The translations under genes were made by a program, and so were the position numbers. A stretch of 64,000 nt of DNA from Bacteroidia bacterium (GTDB taxonomy: Bacteria > Bacteroidota > Bacteroidia > NS11-12g > UBA955). Below the pieces are notes generated by a model that was not told the DNA's origin, searched no databases, and saw only the letters and a program-made list of their open reading frames with translations. This document shows, in pieces, positions 53,323-61,452 of this stretch. Position 1 is the first letter of the stretch, and each line of letters opens with the position of its first letter. Location of the stretch: the NCBI GenBank assembly GCA_023653095.1, contig JAMNXP010000001.1, positions 124,001 through 188,000 of the forward strand, written 5' to 3'.

Positions 53323-54258
53323 TTAGTTGCCTGACTTCGACAGAAGATAAGAATCAACGTGTCTACTTTTCTTCTCTTCGTAAATGTCTGAAATCTTTAC
53401 CATGATGCCCGTTTCTTCAACACCCCCAAAATGATCATTTATGGCTGTACCAAAGGTTTTCATTGTTGGACTCAAACTCATGTAGCTATTAAATAGCGGA
53501 GGAACTTGTTCTCCCAATTGTCTTACATTTTGACTCAAAAGATTGTATGCGGGCTTGTATTCGAGGCCTTTAATTTCATCTGAAAAGGCTTGATTGAACG
53601 TCCATTTCAAGGGACTCACCGGTGTAACCAATTTTTCCGTATCAGGGAAAAAAGTCCACATAAATGTTAGAATCAAATCGCGAGCTTCGCGTTTGAAATT
53701 TGTGTACATGGTTATTTTCCCAAAGAAATATTCCATGTCAGGGTAATCTACAACCAATGCTCCAAGGCCATCCCATAGATTATCTAAAGAAAAAATGCCT
53801 TTTTTACTGTCTTTGGAAGGTTGGTAATTGGGTTGCACAAAACTTCGGCCGAGCTCTATGGTCTTGGGAAAATAGGTTGATATCAAATCATCTGAAAACG
53901 ATAAGATTTCAGTGGTAGACAAATGGTATTTTTCTTCAGAATCTTGGTTTTCTTTACAGAATGCAAACCTATATCCTCCTACAATCTCTTGATCCTCTGA
54001 ATTCCACACAATCAATTGATTATATGCATATTCACCCTGATCAAACTCATCTAAATCTAGATCTTTACCCGTTCCACCTCCGGCCTCTCTGAATGACCAC
54101 TCTCTGAGTCTTCCAACTTCACGTAAAAGGTGTGGCTTATTATTGCCGTTGAAAATATAAATCTGGTTATTGGCTTTATTGGTGTTGCGAACAAAGATAT
54201 CCGAAGTCAGCTCTTTTGCAAGTAATTCTCTATTTACCCTGTCAGCGATAGGTGTCAT
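53323..54258 (-). CDS. glsB: GNAT-like N-acyltransferase of glycine-lipid synthesis
   Basis: A 311-residue acyltransferase related to hemolysin/OlsB proteins. In Bacteroides, GlsB attaches a 3-hydroxy fatty acid to glycine, and GlsA then acylates the hydroxyl to give the glycine lipid. The OlsB-type motif ELGRSFVQPNYQ near residue 140 and the N-terminal REVGRLREWSFREAGGGTG fit this group. The adjacent PlsC-like gene, 25 bases upstream on the same strand, matches GlsA, which strengthens the call; the amino acid used is not decided by sequence. Convergent with the S8 gene, with a 13-base gap. Confidence 0.75.
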   Translation of the reverse strand: MTPIADRVNRELLAKELTSDIFVRNTNKANNQIYIFNGNNKPHLLREVGRLREWSFREAGGGTGKDLDLDEFDQGEYAYNQLIVWNSEDQEIVGGYRFAFCKENQDSEEKYHLSTTEILSFSDDLISTYFPKTIELGRSFVQPNYQPSKDSKKGIFSLDNLWDGLGALVVDYPDMEYFFGKITMYTNFKREARDLILTFMWTFFPDTEKLVTPVSPLKWTFNQAFSDEIKGLEYKPAYNLLSQNVRQLGEQVPPLFNSYMSLSPTMKTFGTAINDHFGGVEETGIMVKISDIYEEKKSRHVDSYLLSKSGN

Positions 54259-54283
54259 ATAAGTTGCAAAATAAGGGAAAGAT

Positions 54284-55117
54284 TTAATATTCCGTTAATA
54301 AATTGCCTTTGAGCAGGTAAACCAATTTCTTGATTTTTTGAGCTACTTCGAAGGGATTTCCTTGAGCTAGTTTTTCGGTGGGAATCGGTTTTCCGAAATA
54401 AATATGAATGTCTTTTCCTCTTGCTTTGAACATTTCATTTGGCAAGGTGAACATCTCAAAGTTGATTTTTATTCCAAAGACTTTTCTTATCGCTGAAATG
54501 CGATAAAATCTTTCTGTATTTCGACCGTCAATAAATACAGGAACTATAGGGATTTGATTTTGACGTGACTTTACCACCACGCTTTTTTGCCAATCGAGAT
54601 CTGTAATATGACCGTCAATTTTTCGAGAAACATATCCCGAGGGAAAAATAAGAACACATTTACCTGAAGAGTAGGCCTGTGTTATCTGGGCAAGGTTATT
54701 TCTATCTGATTTTCCTACTTTGTTTACCGCAATAAAATACGGACTCAATGGTTTGATGTTCATCAAAATATCATTGGCCAAAAAAATCAAATCATCTCTA
54801 ATCTCTGATGCACCTTTCAACAAGGCCATGCCATCAATGCCACCCAACGGGTGATTTGCAGCCAATATACATCCGCCTGTTTTGGGTATATGTTCTAGCC
54901 CGTGACAAACTATATTGATTTTTAACTCATTGAAAACTACATCAACAAATTCCTTCCCTTCGGTACCATGTCCTTTTCGAAGAATTTCATTGATGTAGTC
55001 TTGATGTATGAATCGTTTAAACCAATTCAAAATGAATCGAGGTATTTGTTTCAAGAGTTTGGGATTTTTACTCCTGATGATTTCGTCAATATTGATTTGA
55101 ATCGGTTTGTCTGTCAT
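54284..55117 (-). CDS. glsA: PlsC-like 1-acyl acyltransferase, probable O-acyltransferase of glycine lipids
   Basis: A lysophospholipid acyltransferase-family enzyme of 277 residues. The catalytic Hx4D motif is AANHPLGGIDGMALL near residues 85-99, followed by block III FPSGYVSR and block IV VPVFIDG. In the glycine-lipid pathway such a protein adds the second acyl chain to the N-acyl amino acid made by GlsB. It sits 3 bases after the phosphohexomutase gene and 25 before glsB. A role in phosphatidic acid synthesis is the alternative. Confidence 0.78.
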   Translation of the reverse strand: MTDKPIQINIDEIIRSKNPKLLKQIPRFILNWFKRFIHQDYINEILRKGHGTEGKEFVDVVFNELKINIVCHGLEHIPKTGGCILAANHPLGGIDGMALLKGASEIRDDLIFLANDILMNIKPLSPYFIAVNKVGKSDRNNLAQITQAYSSGKCVLIFPSGYVSRKIDGHITDLDWQKSVVVKSRQNQIPIVPVFIDGRNTERFYRISAIRKVFGIKINFEMFTLPNEMFKARGKDIHIYFGKPIPTEKLAQGNPFEVAQKIKKLVYLLKGNLLTEY

Positions 55118-55120
55118 AAA

Positions 55121-56518
55121 TTATAAAATTGTGGCCTTTGTTGCATCCAAAATAGCAAACGCAGAAGCAGATGAATCAGATTCTGAATAAACGCGTAAAA
55201 CCGGTTCGGTGCCAGAGGGTCTAATCATTACCCATGAGCCATTATCTAAGTGAAACTTGAAACCATCCGTATCTTCCATTCTTACAACGTTGTAAGATCC
55301 AAATTTTTCATAAGTACCTGATTTGCATTTTTCAATAATGGATAGCTTCAATTCATTGTTTATATGAAGATCGTATCTTTCAACTGCAAATGAACCTACT
55401 TTCGCATATACATCTTGAATCAATTGTGATACTGATTTTCCAGTTTTTGCCATGTATTCCATCAATACTAATCCCATCCAAACCCCATCTCTTTCAGGGA
55501 TATGACCTTTGATGGCTATTCCACCGCTTTCTTCAGCGCCAATCAGAACATCGTCAGTGACCATGTATTCACAAATGTACTTGAAGCCAATTTTAGTGGT
55601 AATTGATTCTAGCCCTTTTAGCTCACACAACTTTTGAACCTTATCACTTACAGAGAAGCTTTTAACCACTTTTCCACTGAAACCTTTAAATTCAGTAAGG
55701 TACTCTATGAGTAATAATATCAAGTGATGTGAATCTACGAACTTTCCGTTTTCATCAAAGAAACCAATTCTGTCAGCATCGCCATCAGTCGCTAATCCAA
55801 CACTGAATTGATTGTTTGTTGCTATTATTTCAGAAATCTCAGGAAGATTTTTAAGAATAGGCTCTGGCGCTCTTCCTTCAAATCCAGGATTGTAGTCTCC
55901 ATGAAGAATGGTAGCTTTCGGAAGCAATCTTTTTACCAACCGCTGTCCAGCGCCATACATCGCATCGTAAACCAATCCAGATGATATGGAATCTAACGCA
56001 ACCATGTCAAAATTCTTTTTACAATGTTCCAAGTACATGTCTTCAAATGCACCGAAAGATATCAATCCAGATTCAACCAATTCATCAAAATGGTGACTTG
56101 GCGTGATTTCCAAATCAGGAATCAAATTCTCTACTTCAGTAACGGTGTCTGGAGTCGCTGGTCCGCCATAATGCGCTTTGATTTTGTACCCGTTGTAGCT
56201 AGGAGGGTTGTGCGAAGCCGTGATAATGATTCCGAGTCCAGCATGGAGCGTGTTTGCCGCCAGTGATATCATGGGTGTAGAAACAAATCCTTCCGACATA
56301 ACCACTTGTATTCCATGAGCGGCAATAACCGTTGCAGTTTCTTTTGCAAACATATCTCCTCCAAAACGACAATCATGTCCAATAACCACTTTTTGTGGGA
56401 GATTTTGGGTCTTTAACCACGCAGCTGTTGCAAAAGCAACTCTTCTAACGTTTGCTGTGTTAAACTCAGCTGCGATGATTTCTCTCCAGCCGTCTGTACC
56501 GAATTTAATTTTATACAT
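55121..56518 (-). CDS. Phosphoglucomutase/phosphomannomutase family protein
   Basis: An alpha-D-phosphohexomutase of 465 residues from ATG 56518; the open frame continues to a TTG at 56533 but the family N-terminus YKIKFGTDGWRE begins at the ATG. The phosphoserine loop is ITASHNPPSYNG near residue 95, the metal loop DGDADRIGF near 230, the sugar loop EESGGIAIKGH near 318 and the phosphate-binding loop RPSGTEPVLRVY near 430. Which hexose or amino sugar it uses is not clear from sequence. It heads the run phosphomutase-glsA-glsB. Confidence 0.9.
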   Translation of the reverse strand: MYKIKFGTDGWREIIAAEFNTANVRRVAFATAAWLKTQNLPQKVVIGHDCRFGGDMFAKETATVIAAHGIQVVMSEGFVSTPMISLAANTLHAGLGIIITASHNPPSYNGYKIKAHYGGPATPDTVTEVENLIPDLEITPSHHFDELVESGLISFGAFEDMYLEHCKKNFDMVALDSISSGLVYDAMYGAGQRLVKRLLPKATILHGDYNPGFEGRAPEPILKNLPEISEIIATNNQFSVGLATDGDADRIGFFDENGKFVDSHHLILLLIEYLTEFKGFSGKVVKSFSVSDKVQKLCELKGLESITTKIGFKYICEYMVTDDVLIGAEESGGIAIKGHIPERDGVWMGLVLMEYMAKTGKSVSQLIQDVYAKVGSFAVERYDLHINNELKLSIIEKCKSGTYEKFGSYNVVRMEDTDGFKFHLDNGSWVMIRPSGTEPVLRVYSESDSSASAFAILDATKATIL

Positions 56519-56560
56519 CTTATTTAATTTCAATATTTTAAATATGTCTATTTGAATATT

Positions 56561-57778
56561 TTATTCAAATGCATTTATTCCTGTAATTTCCATTCCTAAA
56601 ATCAATAAATGTATGTCATGTGTACCTTCATAAGTAATCACAGACTCTAGGTTCATCATATGTCTCATTATTGGATATTCACCCGTAATGCCCATGCCAC
56701 CCAATATTTGTCGGCTTTCACGGGCGATATTCAAGGCCATTTCTACGTTGTTTCTTTTTGCGAGGGATATTTGAGCGGGAGTAGCCTTACCAGCATCCAT
56801 CAATTGACCTAAGCGCCATGTTAAAACTTGGGCTTTGGTGATTTCAGTAAGCATTTCACTGAGCTTTTTTTGCTGCAACTGAAAAGAACCAATAGGCTTT
56901 CCAAATTGATGACGTTCTAGGCTATATCTTCTTGCTGTATCATAGCAATCCATGGCAGCCCCAATGGCTCCCCAACTAATGCCATAACGTGCAGAATTTA
57001 AACAAGTTAATGGGCCTTTAAGTCCAATAACGCCAGGTAAAATATTTGATTTTGGAACTCTTACGTAGTCAAACACCAATTCACCCGTTGCGCTGGCACG
57101 CAAACTCCATTTGTTGTGGGTAGTTGGGGTAGTGAAACCCTGCATTCCTCTTTCAACAATCAATCCTTGTACTTTCCCCTCGGGATTTTTAGCCCAAACA
57201 ACAGCTACATCGCAATATGGTGAATTACTGATCCACATTTTTGCACCATTCAAGATAACATGATCACCATCATCTGTAAATGATGTGGTCATTCCCGCAG
57301 GATTCGATCCATGGTCTGGTTCAGTCAGTCCAAAGCTTCCCAGCCATTCACCCGATGCTAATTTGGGTAAATATTTCTGTTTTTGTTCCTCAGATCCAAA
57401 CTTATAGATGGGATACATGACCAAAGAGCCTTGAACAGATGCCGTGCTGCGAATTCCGCTGTCACAGCGCTCTAACTCTTGCATGATCAAACCATAAGTG
57501 GTATAGTCCATGCCACCACATCCGTATTCTGAAGGGAGTTGCGGACCGAAAGCACCTATTTCACCTAAACCTTTCACCAAAAACCGGGGAAATTCAGACA
57601 TTTGAGCATATTGCTCAATGATGGGAGATACATTCTTCTTAACCCAGTCTCTGACAGAATCGCGTATCAACTTTTGTTCATCAGAGAGTAAATCATCTAC
57701 ACCGTAAAAATCTGGAGAGATAAATTTGTCTTTTCCTCTGTTGGATTCGTAAAGTTCATCTAAATTTGAAATGCTCAT
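56561..57778 (-). CDS. Acyl-CoA dehydrogenase, glutaryl-CoA dehydrogenase-like
   Basis: A FAD-dependent dehydrogenase of 405 residues. FGLTEPDHGSNPAGM near residue 150 is the FAD/substrate signature, and YEGTHDIHLLILG near residues 381-393 contains the catalytic Glu in the position typical of glutaryl-CoA and isovaleryl-type enzymes. RSTASVQGSLVMYPI near residue 95 is typical of glutaryl-CoA dehydrogenases, which act in lysine and tryptophan breakdown. ATG 57778 lies 13 bases behind a perfect TACTTTTG element. The stop codon is inside a small AT-rich inverted repeat (56550-56570). Confidence 0.87.
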   Translation of the reverse strand: MSISNLDELYESNRGKDKFISPDFYGVDDLLSDEQKLIRDSVRDWVKKNVSPIIEQYAQMSEFPRFLVKGLGEIGAFGPQLPSEYGCGGMDYTTYGLIMQELERCDSGIRSTASVQGSLVMYPIYKFGSEEQKQKYLPKLASGEWLGSFGLTEPDHGSNPAGMTTSFTDDGDHVILNGAKMWISNSPYCDVAVVWAKNPEGKVQGLIVERGMQGFTTPTTHNKWSLRASATGELVFDYVRVPKSNILPGVIGLKGPLTCLNSARYGISWGAIGAAMDCYDTARRYSLERHQFGKPIGSFQLQQKKLSEMLTEITKAQVLTWRLGQLMDAGKATPAQISLAKRNNVEMALNIARESRQILGGMGITGEYPIMRHMMNLESVITYEGTHDIHLLILGMEITGINAFE

Positions 57779-57791
57779 ATTGCAATCTACG

Positions 57792-57799
57792 CAAAAGTA
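57792..57799 (-). promoter_or_regulatory. -7 promoter element of the acyl-CoA dehydrogenase gene
   Basis: Minus strand TACTTTTG, exact TAnnTTTG, 13 bases before the ATG. Confidence 0.55.
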
Positions 57800-57840
57800 A
57801 GATTCTATAAATGCACTATTCCTAATTTTAAATAAACAAT

Positions 57841-58215
57841 ATGTTAATCCTTGTGAGTGTCAATGACCTTCGAGTTCGAATACCAGTTGGTTTTTATCCT
57901 GAAGAAATAACTTTGAAAACCGATGTTTTTATCACCGTAAAGGTAAAATACCAGTCACAAAGTATTGATGATGATTTGGATAAAACCATTGATTATCAAA
58001 AGATAGGAGAGGCAGTAAAGCAGTTGTCACAAGCATCCTTTAAATTGCTTGAGACCTTCGCAGAAAAATTAATTGAACAGCTTTCATCTCTTTATGCCCA
58101 CTTGGATTTGCAATGTATCTCTGTTGCAATAAAAAAAATGCACATTCTTGAAGCCGGAATAGACGCCCAAAGCCATGAGGTTTTCGTCGAAAAAAACGAA
58201 TTTCAAGAACGCTAA
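57841..58215 (+). CDS. folB: Dihydroneopterin aldolase
   Basis: A folate-pathway enzyme of 124 residues that converts dihydroneopterin to 6-hydroxymethyl-dihydropterin and glycolaldehyde. The catalytic Glu is in GFYPEE near residue 21, the helix FKLLETFAEKL carries the pterin-site Glu, and the catalytic Lys lies in VAIKKM near residue 99. The gene stands alone, divergent from the acyl-CoA dehydrogenase gene, with a near-consensus -7 (TAATTTTA at 57823-57830) 10 bases upstream. Confidence 0.88.
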   Translation: MLILVSVNDLRVRIPVGFYPEEITLKTDVFITVKVKYQSQSIDDDLDKTIDYQKIGEAVKQLSQASFKLLETFAEKLIEQLSSLYAHLDLQCISVAIKKMHILEAGIDAQSHEVFVEKNEFQER

Positions 58216-58231
58216 ATCCTTTGTTAGCAAT

Positions 58232-58239
58232 TATATTTG
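58232..58239 (+). promoter_or_regulatory. -7 promoter element of the TonB receptor operon
   Basis: TATATTTG, exact TAnnTTTG, 4 bases before the ATG at 58244; near-leaderless transcript expected. This is the only clear promoter ahead of the receptor, DUF4249 and uvrA genes. Confidence 0.58.
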
Positions 58240-58243
58240 AACA

Positions 58244-60586
58244 ATGAAAATAGTAGGTTTGATTGCCGCCCTCCTTATTTCTAATTTGTGCTTGTCGCAG
58301 ACTAGTTCCGTTAAGGGTTGGGTATTCGATCAACGCTCCTTAGAAACGATTCCTAACGCGGTGATTGTTAACAGCGCTAATAATCAATATTCTAAATCGA
58401 ATTTATCTGGTTTTTTTCAAATTAGATCTGGAAATGGCGATCAACGATTCATCATTGCAGCACCCGGATATCGTCCTGTGTTGATTGAAATTGATGTATA
58501 CGGCGAATCTGAAAAAAACATCTTCCTGGAGCCCGTCTATTTTGATGAACAAGACAGCACCAATCAAATTGTCAATCTGCACACCAGTGATATTTCGCAC
58601 TATAAACTCCTTAAACGACAAATTCTACAATACAAAACCATTTTAAGCATCAGTGATCCCATCAAATTACTTCAATTTTTACCCGGAGTTAGTGGTGGTT
58701 TCGAAGGATTGTCTTCGTCATTTGTTCGCGGTAGCAATGCAGATCAAAACCTCATGCTCATGAATGGATTGCCAGTTTATGGAAACGGGCACATCTGGGG
58801 ACTATTAAGCAATTACAACCCTGAAATCCTAAAAAGCACTGAATTATATAGAGGTATTGCTCCCGCAAGATTTGGAAATAGAGCTGGGGGAGGAGTATTG
58901 GATGTTATAACAACAGGCGGAAATGCAGAAGCCTGGAAAGGGAATATCAATTTTGATTTAGCAACCATGAACTTTGCTATTGATGGTCCTTTAGATAAAG
59001 CGGGTAAATGGACAACCTCTCTAGCTTACAGACGTAGTTACCTGGATTTGTTGCTTCAATCGCTTTCTCCCGATGCTTCGAATTCGTTGATAGGCAATGT
59101 TCATGATTTTAACTTTAAGTTGGATTTTAAAGAATCTCGAGATAGACATTGGAGTTTTTGGACCTATAACGGTAGAGATAAATATGGTTTGAAATTCGGT
59201 GACCTAATAACAGATTCTTTAGGAAGATCAGCCGACATTGAATTTGGGTGGACATGGACCTGGCAGAATACATTGGGAGGGGTGTCACTATCCCAAAAAC
59301 TCTCAAAAGACCACTTTATGCACGCTCAGTTAGGTCTATCTAGATATTCATACAAGAACATGCTCGATGCGAAATCACTGTTTACCTCCAATAACGGAAG
59401 CGAAACCAATGAAGGATTTGAGCATATGAGAAATGCCATTACAGATATTTCTTTGAATGTAGATTTTGATTATTTAATCGGGCCTAAATCCAGCCTTAAA
59501 TATGGAACACATTGGGTAACCCATCATATGAAACCAGGTGAATTAGATGTATTCCTTAAAACCAATAGTACCGTTCAAACAGATACCTTATACGGAACTT
59601 GGAATACCAATTTGGTTTCGGAGTTCTCAAACTATGCGGAGTTGGAGTTTCACCCCAATCCTTATTTGAGTTTGAATTTTGGAGGAAGAATTTGGACTTA
59701 TTTGTCTACTGAAAACACCTATTTACGCTTCGAACCTCGATTAACCATCAACCAAATGCTGGAAGGTAAAAAGAGAATTCAACTAGGCTTGGGCATCAAC
59801 AACCAAGGTATCCATCAGTTATCTAATGTTACGGGGATTTTGCCTAAAGATGTTTGGTTCCCAACAACCGGTAAGTTAAAACCACAACAAACAACTCAAG
59901 TTTCGGCCGCCTTCATACAACCTTTGAAAGAAGGCTGGGAGTTATCGATTGAAGGATATTACAAGTATTTTGCCGGAATCACCGACGTACTGCCTTCAAG
60001 AGATGAAAAACTGTCTTTAGCCTATTGGGAGAAAAGTGTGATTCAGGGTACCGGAAACTCTCAAGGTCTAGAATTTCTACTCACCAAAAGGTCAGGTATG
60101 TTGAATTCAATTGTTTCTTACACGTTAAGTTCAACAACTCGACTTTTTGACGATTTGAATTATGGTGATGAATTCTATTTTAGATGGGATAGAACGCACA
60201 AGTTTGCCGTTCAATTGGTATATCAACAAACAGAAGAATTAAGCTTCCATTGCAATTTTGTCTACATGTCTGGGAATCCTGTTACAGTGCCAACCGCTAA
60301 GTTTTTTACTCCTGATGGAAGATTGGTTTATGACTACAGTTACAAAAATAATTATCGATTACCCGATTATCAGAGGTTAGATATTGGTTTCACCAAGGAA
60401 ATCAACTCCTCTAATAGATTTGATTACAGAGAGTTTTACGGTGTAAACATTTACAATGTTCTTGGAAAGAACAATGTTATGGTGGCAAGATTTCAAGATA
60501 GCAATACTGTGCCTGGCGAAATAAATTTAATTGGAACGGGCTATTTCCCATTTATGCCATCAGCCTTTTATAGAATTGAATTTTAA
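58244..60586 (+). CDS. TonB-dependent receptor with N-terminal carboxypeptidase-like domain
   Basis: An outer-membrane transporter of 780 residues. A signal peptide (to about LCLSQ) is followed by a carboxypeptidase D regulatory-like domain (about 22-105, VKGWVFDQRSLETIPNAVI), a plug (about 135-225 with PGVSGGFEGLSSSFVRGSN and GNRAGGGVLDV), and a beta barrel ending in RIEF, whose last Phe is the usual barrel signal. Substrate is not evident; the neighbour is DUF4249, which regularly accompanies such receptors. The stop TAA shares its final A with the ATG of the DUF4249 gene. Confidence 0.92.
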   Translation: MKIVGLIAALLISNLCLSQTSSVKGWVFDQRSLETIPNAVIVNSANNQYSKSNLSGFFQIRSGNGDQRFIIAAPGYRPVLIEIDVYGESEKNIFLEPVYFDEQDSTNQIVNLHTSDISHYKLLKRQILQYKTILSISDPIKLLQFLPGVSGGFEGLSSSFVRGSNADQNLMLMNGLPVYGNGHIWGLLSNYNPEILKSTELYRGIAPARFGNRAGGGVLDVITTGGNAEAWKGNINFDLATMNFAIDGPLDKAGKWTTSLAYRRSYLDLLLQSLSPDASNSLIGNVHDFNFKLDFKESRDRHWSFWTYNGRDKYGLKFGDLITDSLGRSADIEFGWTWTWQNTLGGVSLSQKLSKDHFMHAQLGLSRYSYKNMLDAKSLFTSNNGSETNEGFEHMRNAITDISLNVDFDYLIGPKSSLKYGTHWVTHHMKPGELDVFLKTNSTVQTDTLYGTWNTNLVSEFSNYAELEFHPNPYLSLNFGGRIWTYLSTENTYLRFEPRLTINQMLEGKKRIQLGLGINNQGIHQLSNVTGILPKDVWFPTTGKLKPQQTTQVSAAFIQPLKEGWELSIEGYYKYFAGITDVLPSRDEKLSLAYWEKSVIQGTGNSQGLEFLLTKRSGMLNSIVSYTLSSTTRLFDDLNYGDEFYFRWDRTHKFAVQLVYQQTEELSFHCNFVYMSGNPVTVPTAKFFTPDGRLVYDYSYKNNYRLPDYQRLDIGFTKEINSSNRFDYREFYGVNIYNVLGKNNVMVARFQDSNTVPGEINLIGTGYFPFMPSAFYRIEF

Positions 60587-61452
60587 TGAAGAACTTTAGA
60601 GCATTATACTGGATTTTTGGATTTGCCTTTTTCACATCTTGTGATAAAGATCTTCCAACCGACGGTGTTGAATTTAAAAAGCGGTTGGTTGTTTACGCGT
60701 TTGCTGATAACGACAATGTTATTCAGGTTAAAGTAGCAAATTCACTAGCAATTAATGATACTGCAGGGGCAGATCCTATCGAAAACGCCGTTGTCAAAAT
60801 CCTAGACCAATCAACATCTAAAGAAGACATACTAAACTATTCATTTTTAAATGGTGGTTCTTACAACACCAATTACAAACCTAGATTAGGTAACAAGTAT
60901 TCGTTGTCTGTTGAATACAAGGATTTTCCAATGGTTTACGGACAATTTGAAATCCCTCAGTCATTTGTAGCTGGTAAGGCAACATGGAGAGATTCAACCA
61001 ATAAAGATTCCATCGGATTTTACACGGGCACTATTAGTTTTAACATTAATGACCCTGGAAGTGAATTGAATTTTTATGAAATTGGAATTTTTAGATACCA
61101 AGCGTTACTCAACGAATGGATTCTTATGCCAGTTCTTCCTGAAAATCCAGAAATTGCAGAAAATCCAGTAACGAATTCCGATGGGGCACTCATCTTGGAA
61201 GATGTGGAATTTAATGGACAAACTAAATTACTAAAGTTCTCTACTCCATATGGGTATTCATCGGGTTTTCCCTATAAATTTTTGGTGGTGGTTAAAAGTT
61301 TAAGCCCTGATTATTTTAAATACATGAAATCTGTTGGTGATTATCAAACACAAGGTGGACCATTTTCCGATCCATCTCCAATATTTACGAATATGCAAGG
61401 TGGGATAGGAATATGTGCAGGAGCTTCTATTACAAAGGATACCATTAGATGA
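60586..61452 (+). CDS. DUF4249-family lipoprotein
   Basis: A 288-residue lipoprotein with signal and lipobox FTSC (Cys19). The mature part is beta-rich and opens with RLVVYAFADNDNVIQVKV and IENAVVKILD, typical of DUF4249, a family found beside TonB-dependent receptors in Bacteroidota and probably a surface partner of the receptor. Its ATG overlaps the receptor stop by one base and its TGA overlaps the uvrA ATG by four bases, so translation of all three is likely coupled. Confidence 0.85.
   Translation: MKNFRALYWIFGFAFFTSCDKDLPTDGVEFKKRLVVYAFADNDNVIQVKVANSLAINDTAGADPIENAVVKILDQSTSKEDILNYSFLNGGSYNTNYKPRLGNKYSLSVEYKDFPMVYGQFEIPQSFVAGKATWRDSTNKDSIGFYTGTISFNINDPGSELNFYEIGIFRYQALLNEWILMPVLPENPEIAENPVTNSDGALILEDVEFNGQTKLLKFSTPYGYSSGFPYKFLVVVKSLSPDYFKYMKSVGDYQTQGGPFSDPSPIFTNMQGGIGICAGASITKDTIR

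Noticed and set aside
56550-56570. AT-rich inverted repeat at the acyl-CoA dehydrogenase stop as a terminator
   Set aside because: Only 8 A/T-rich pairs and no T run on the minus strand; too weak to call.
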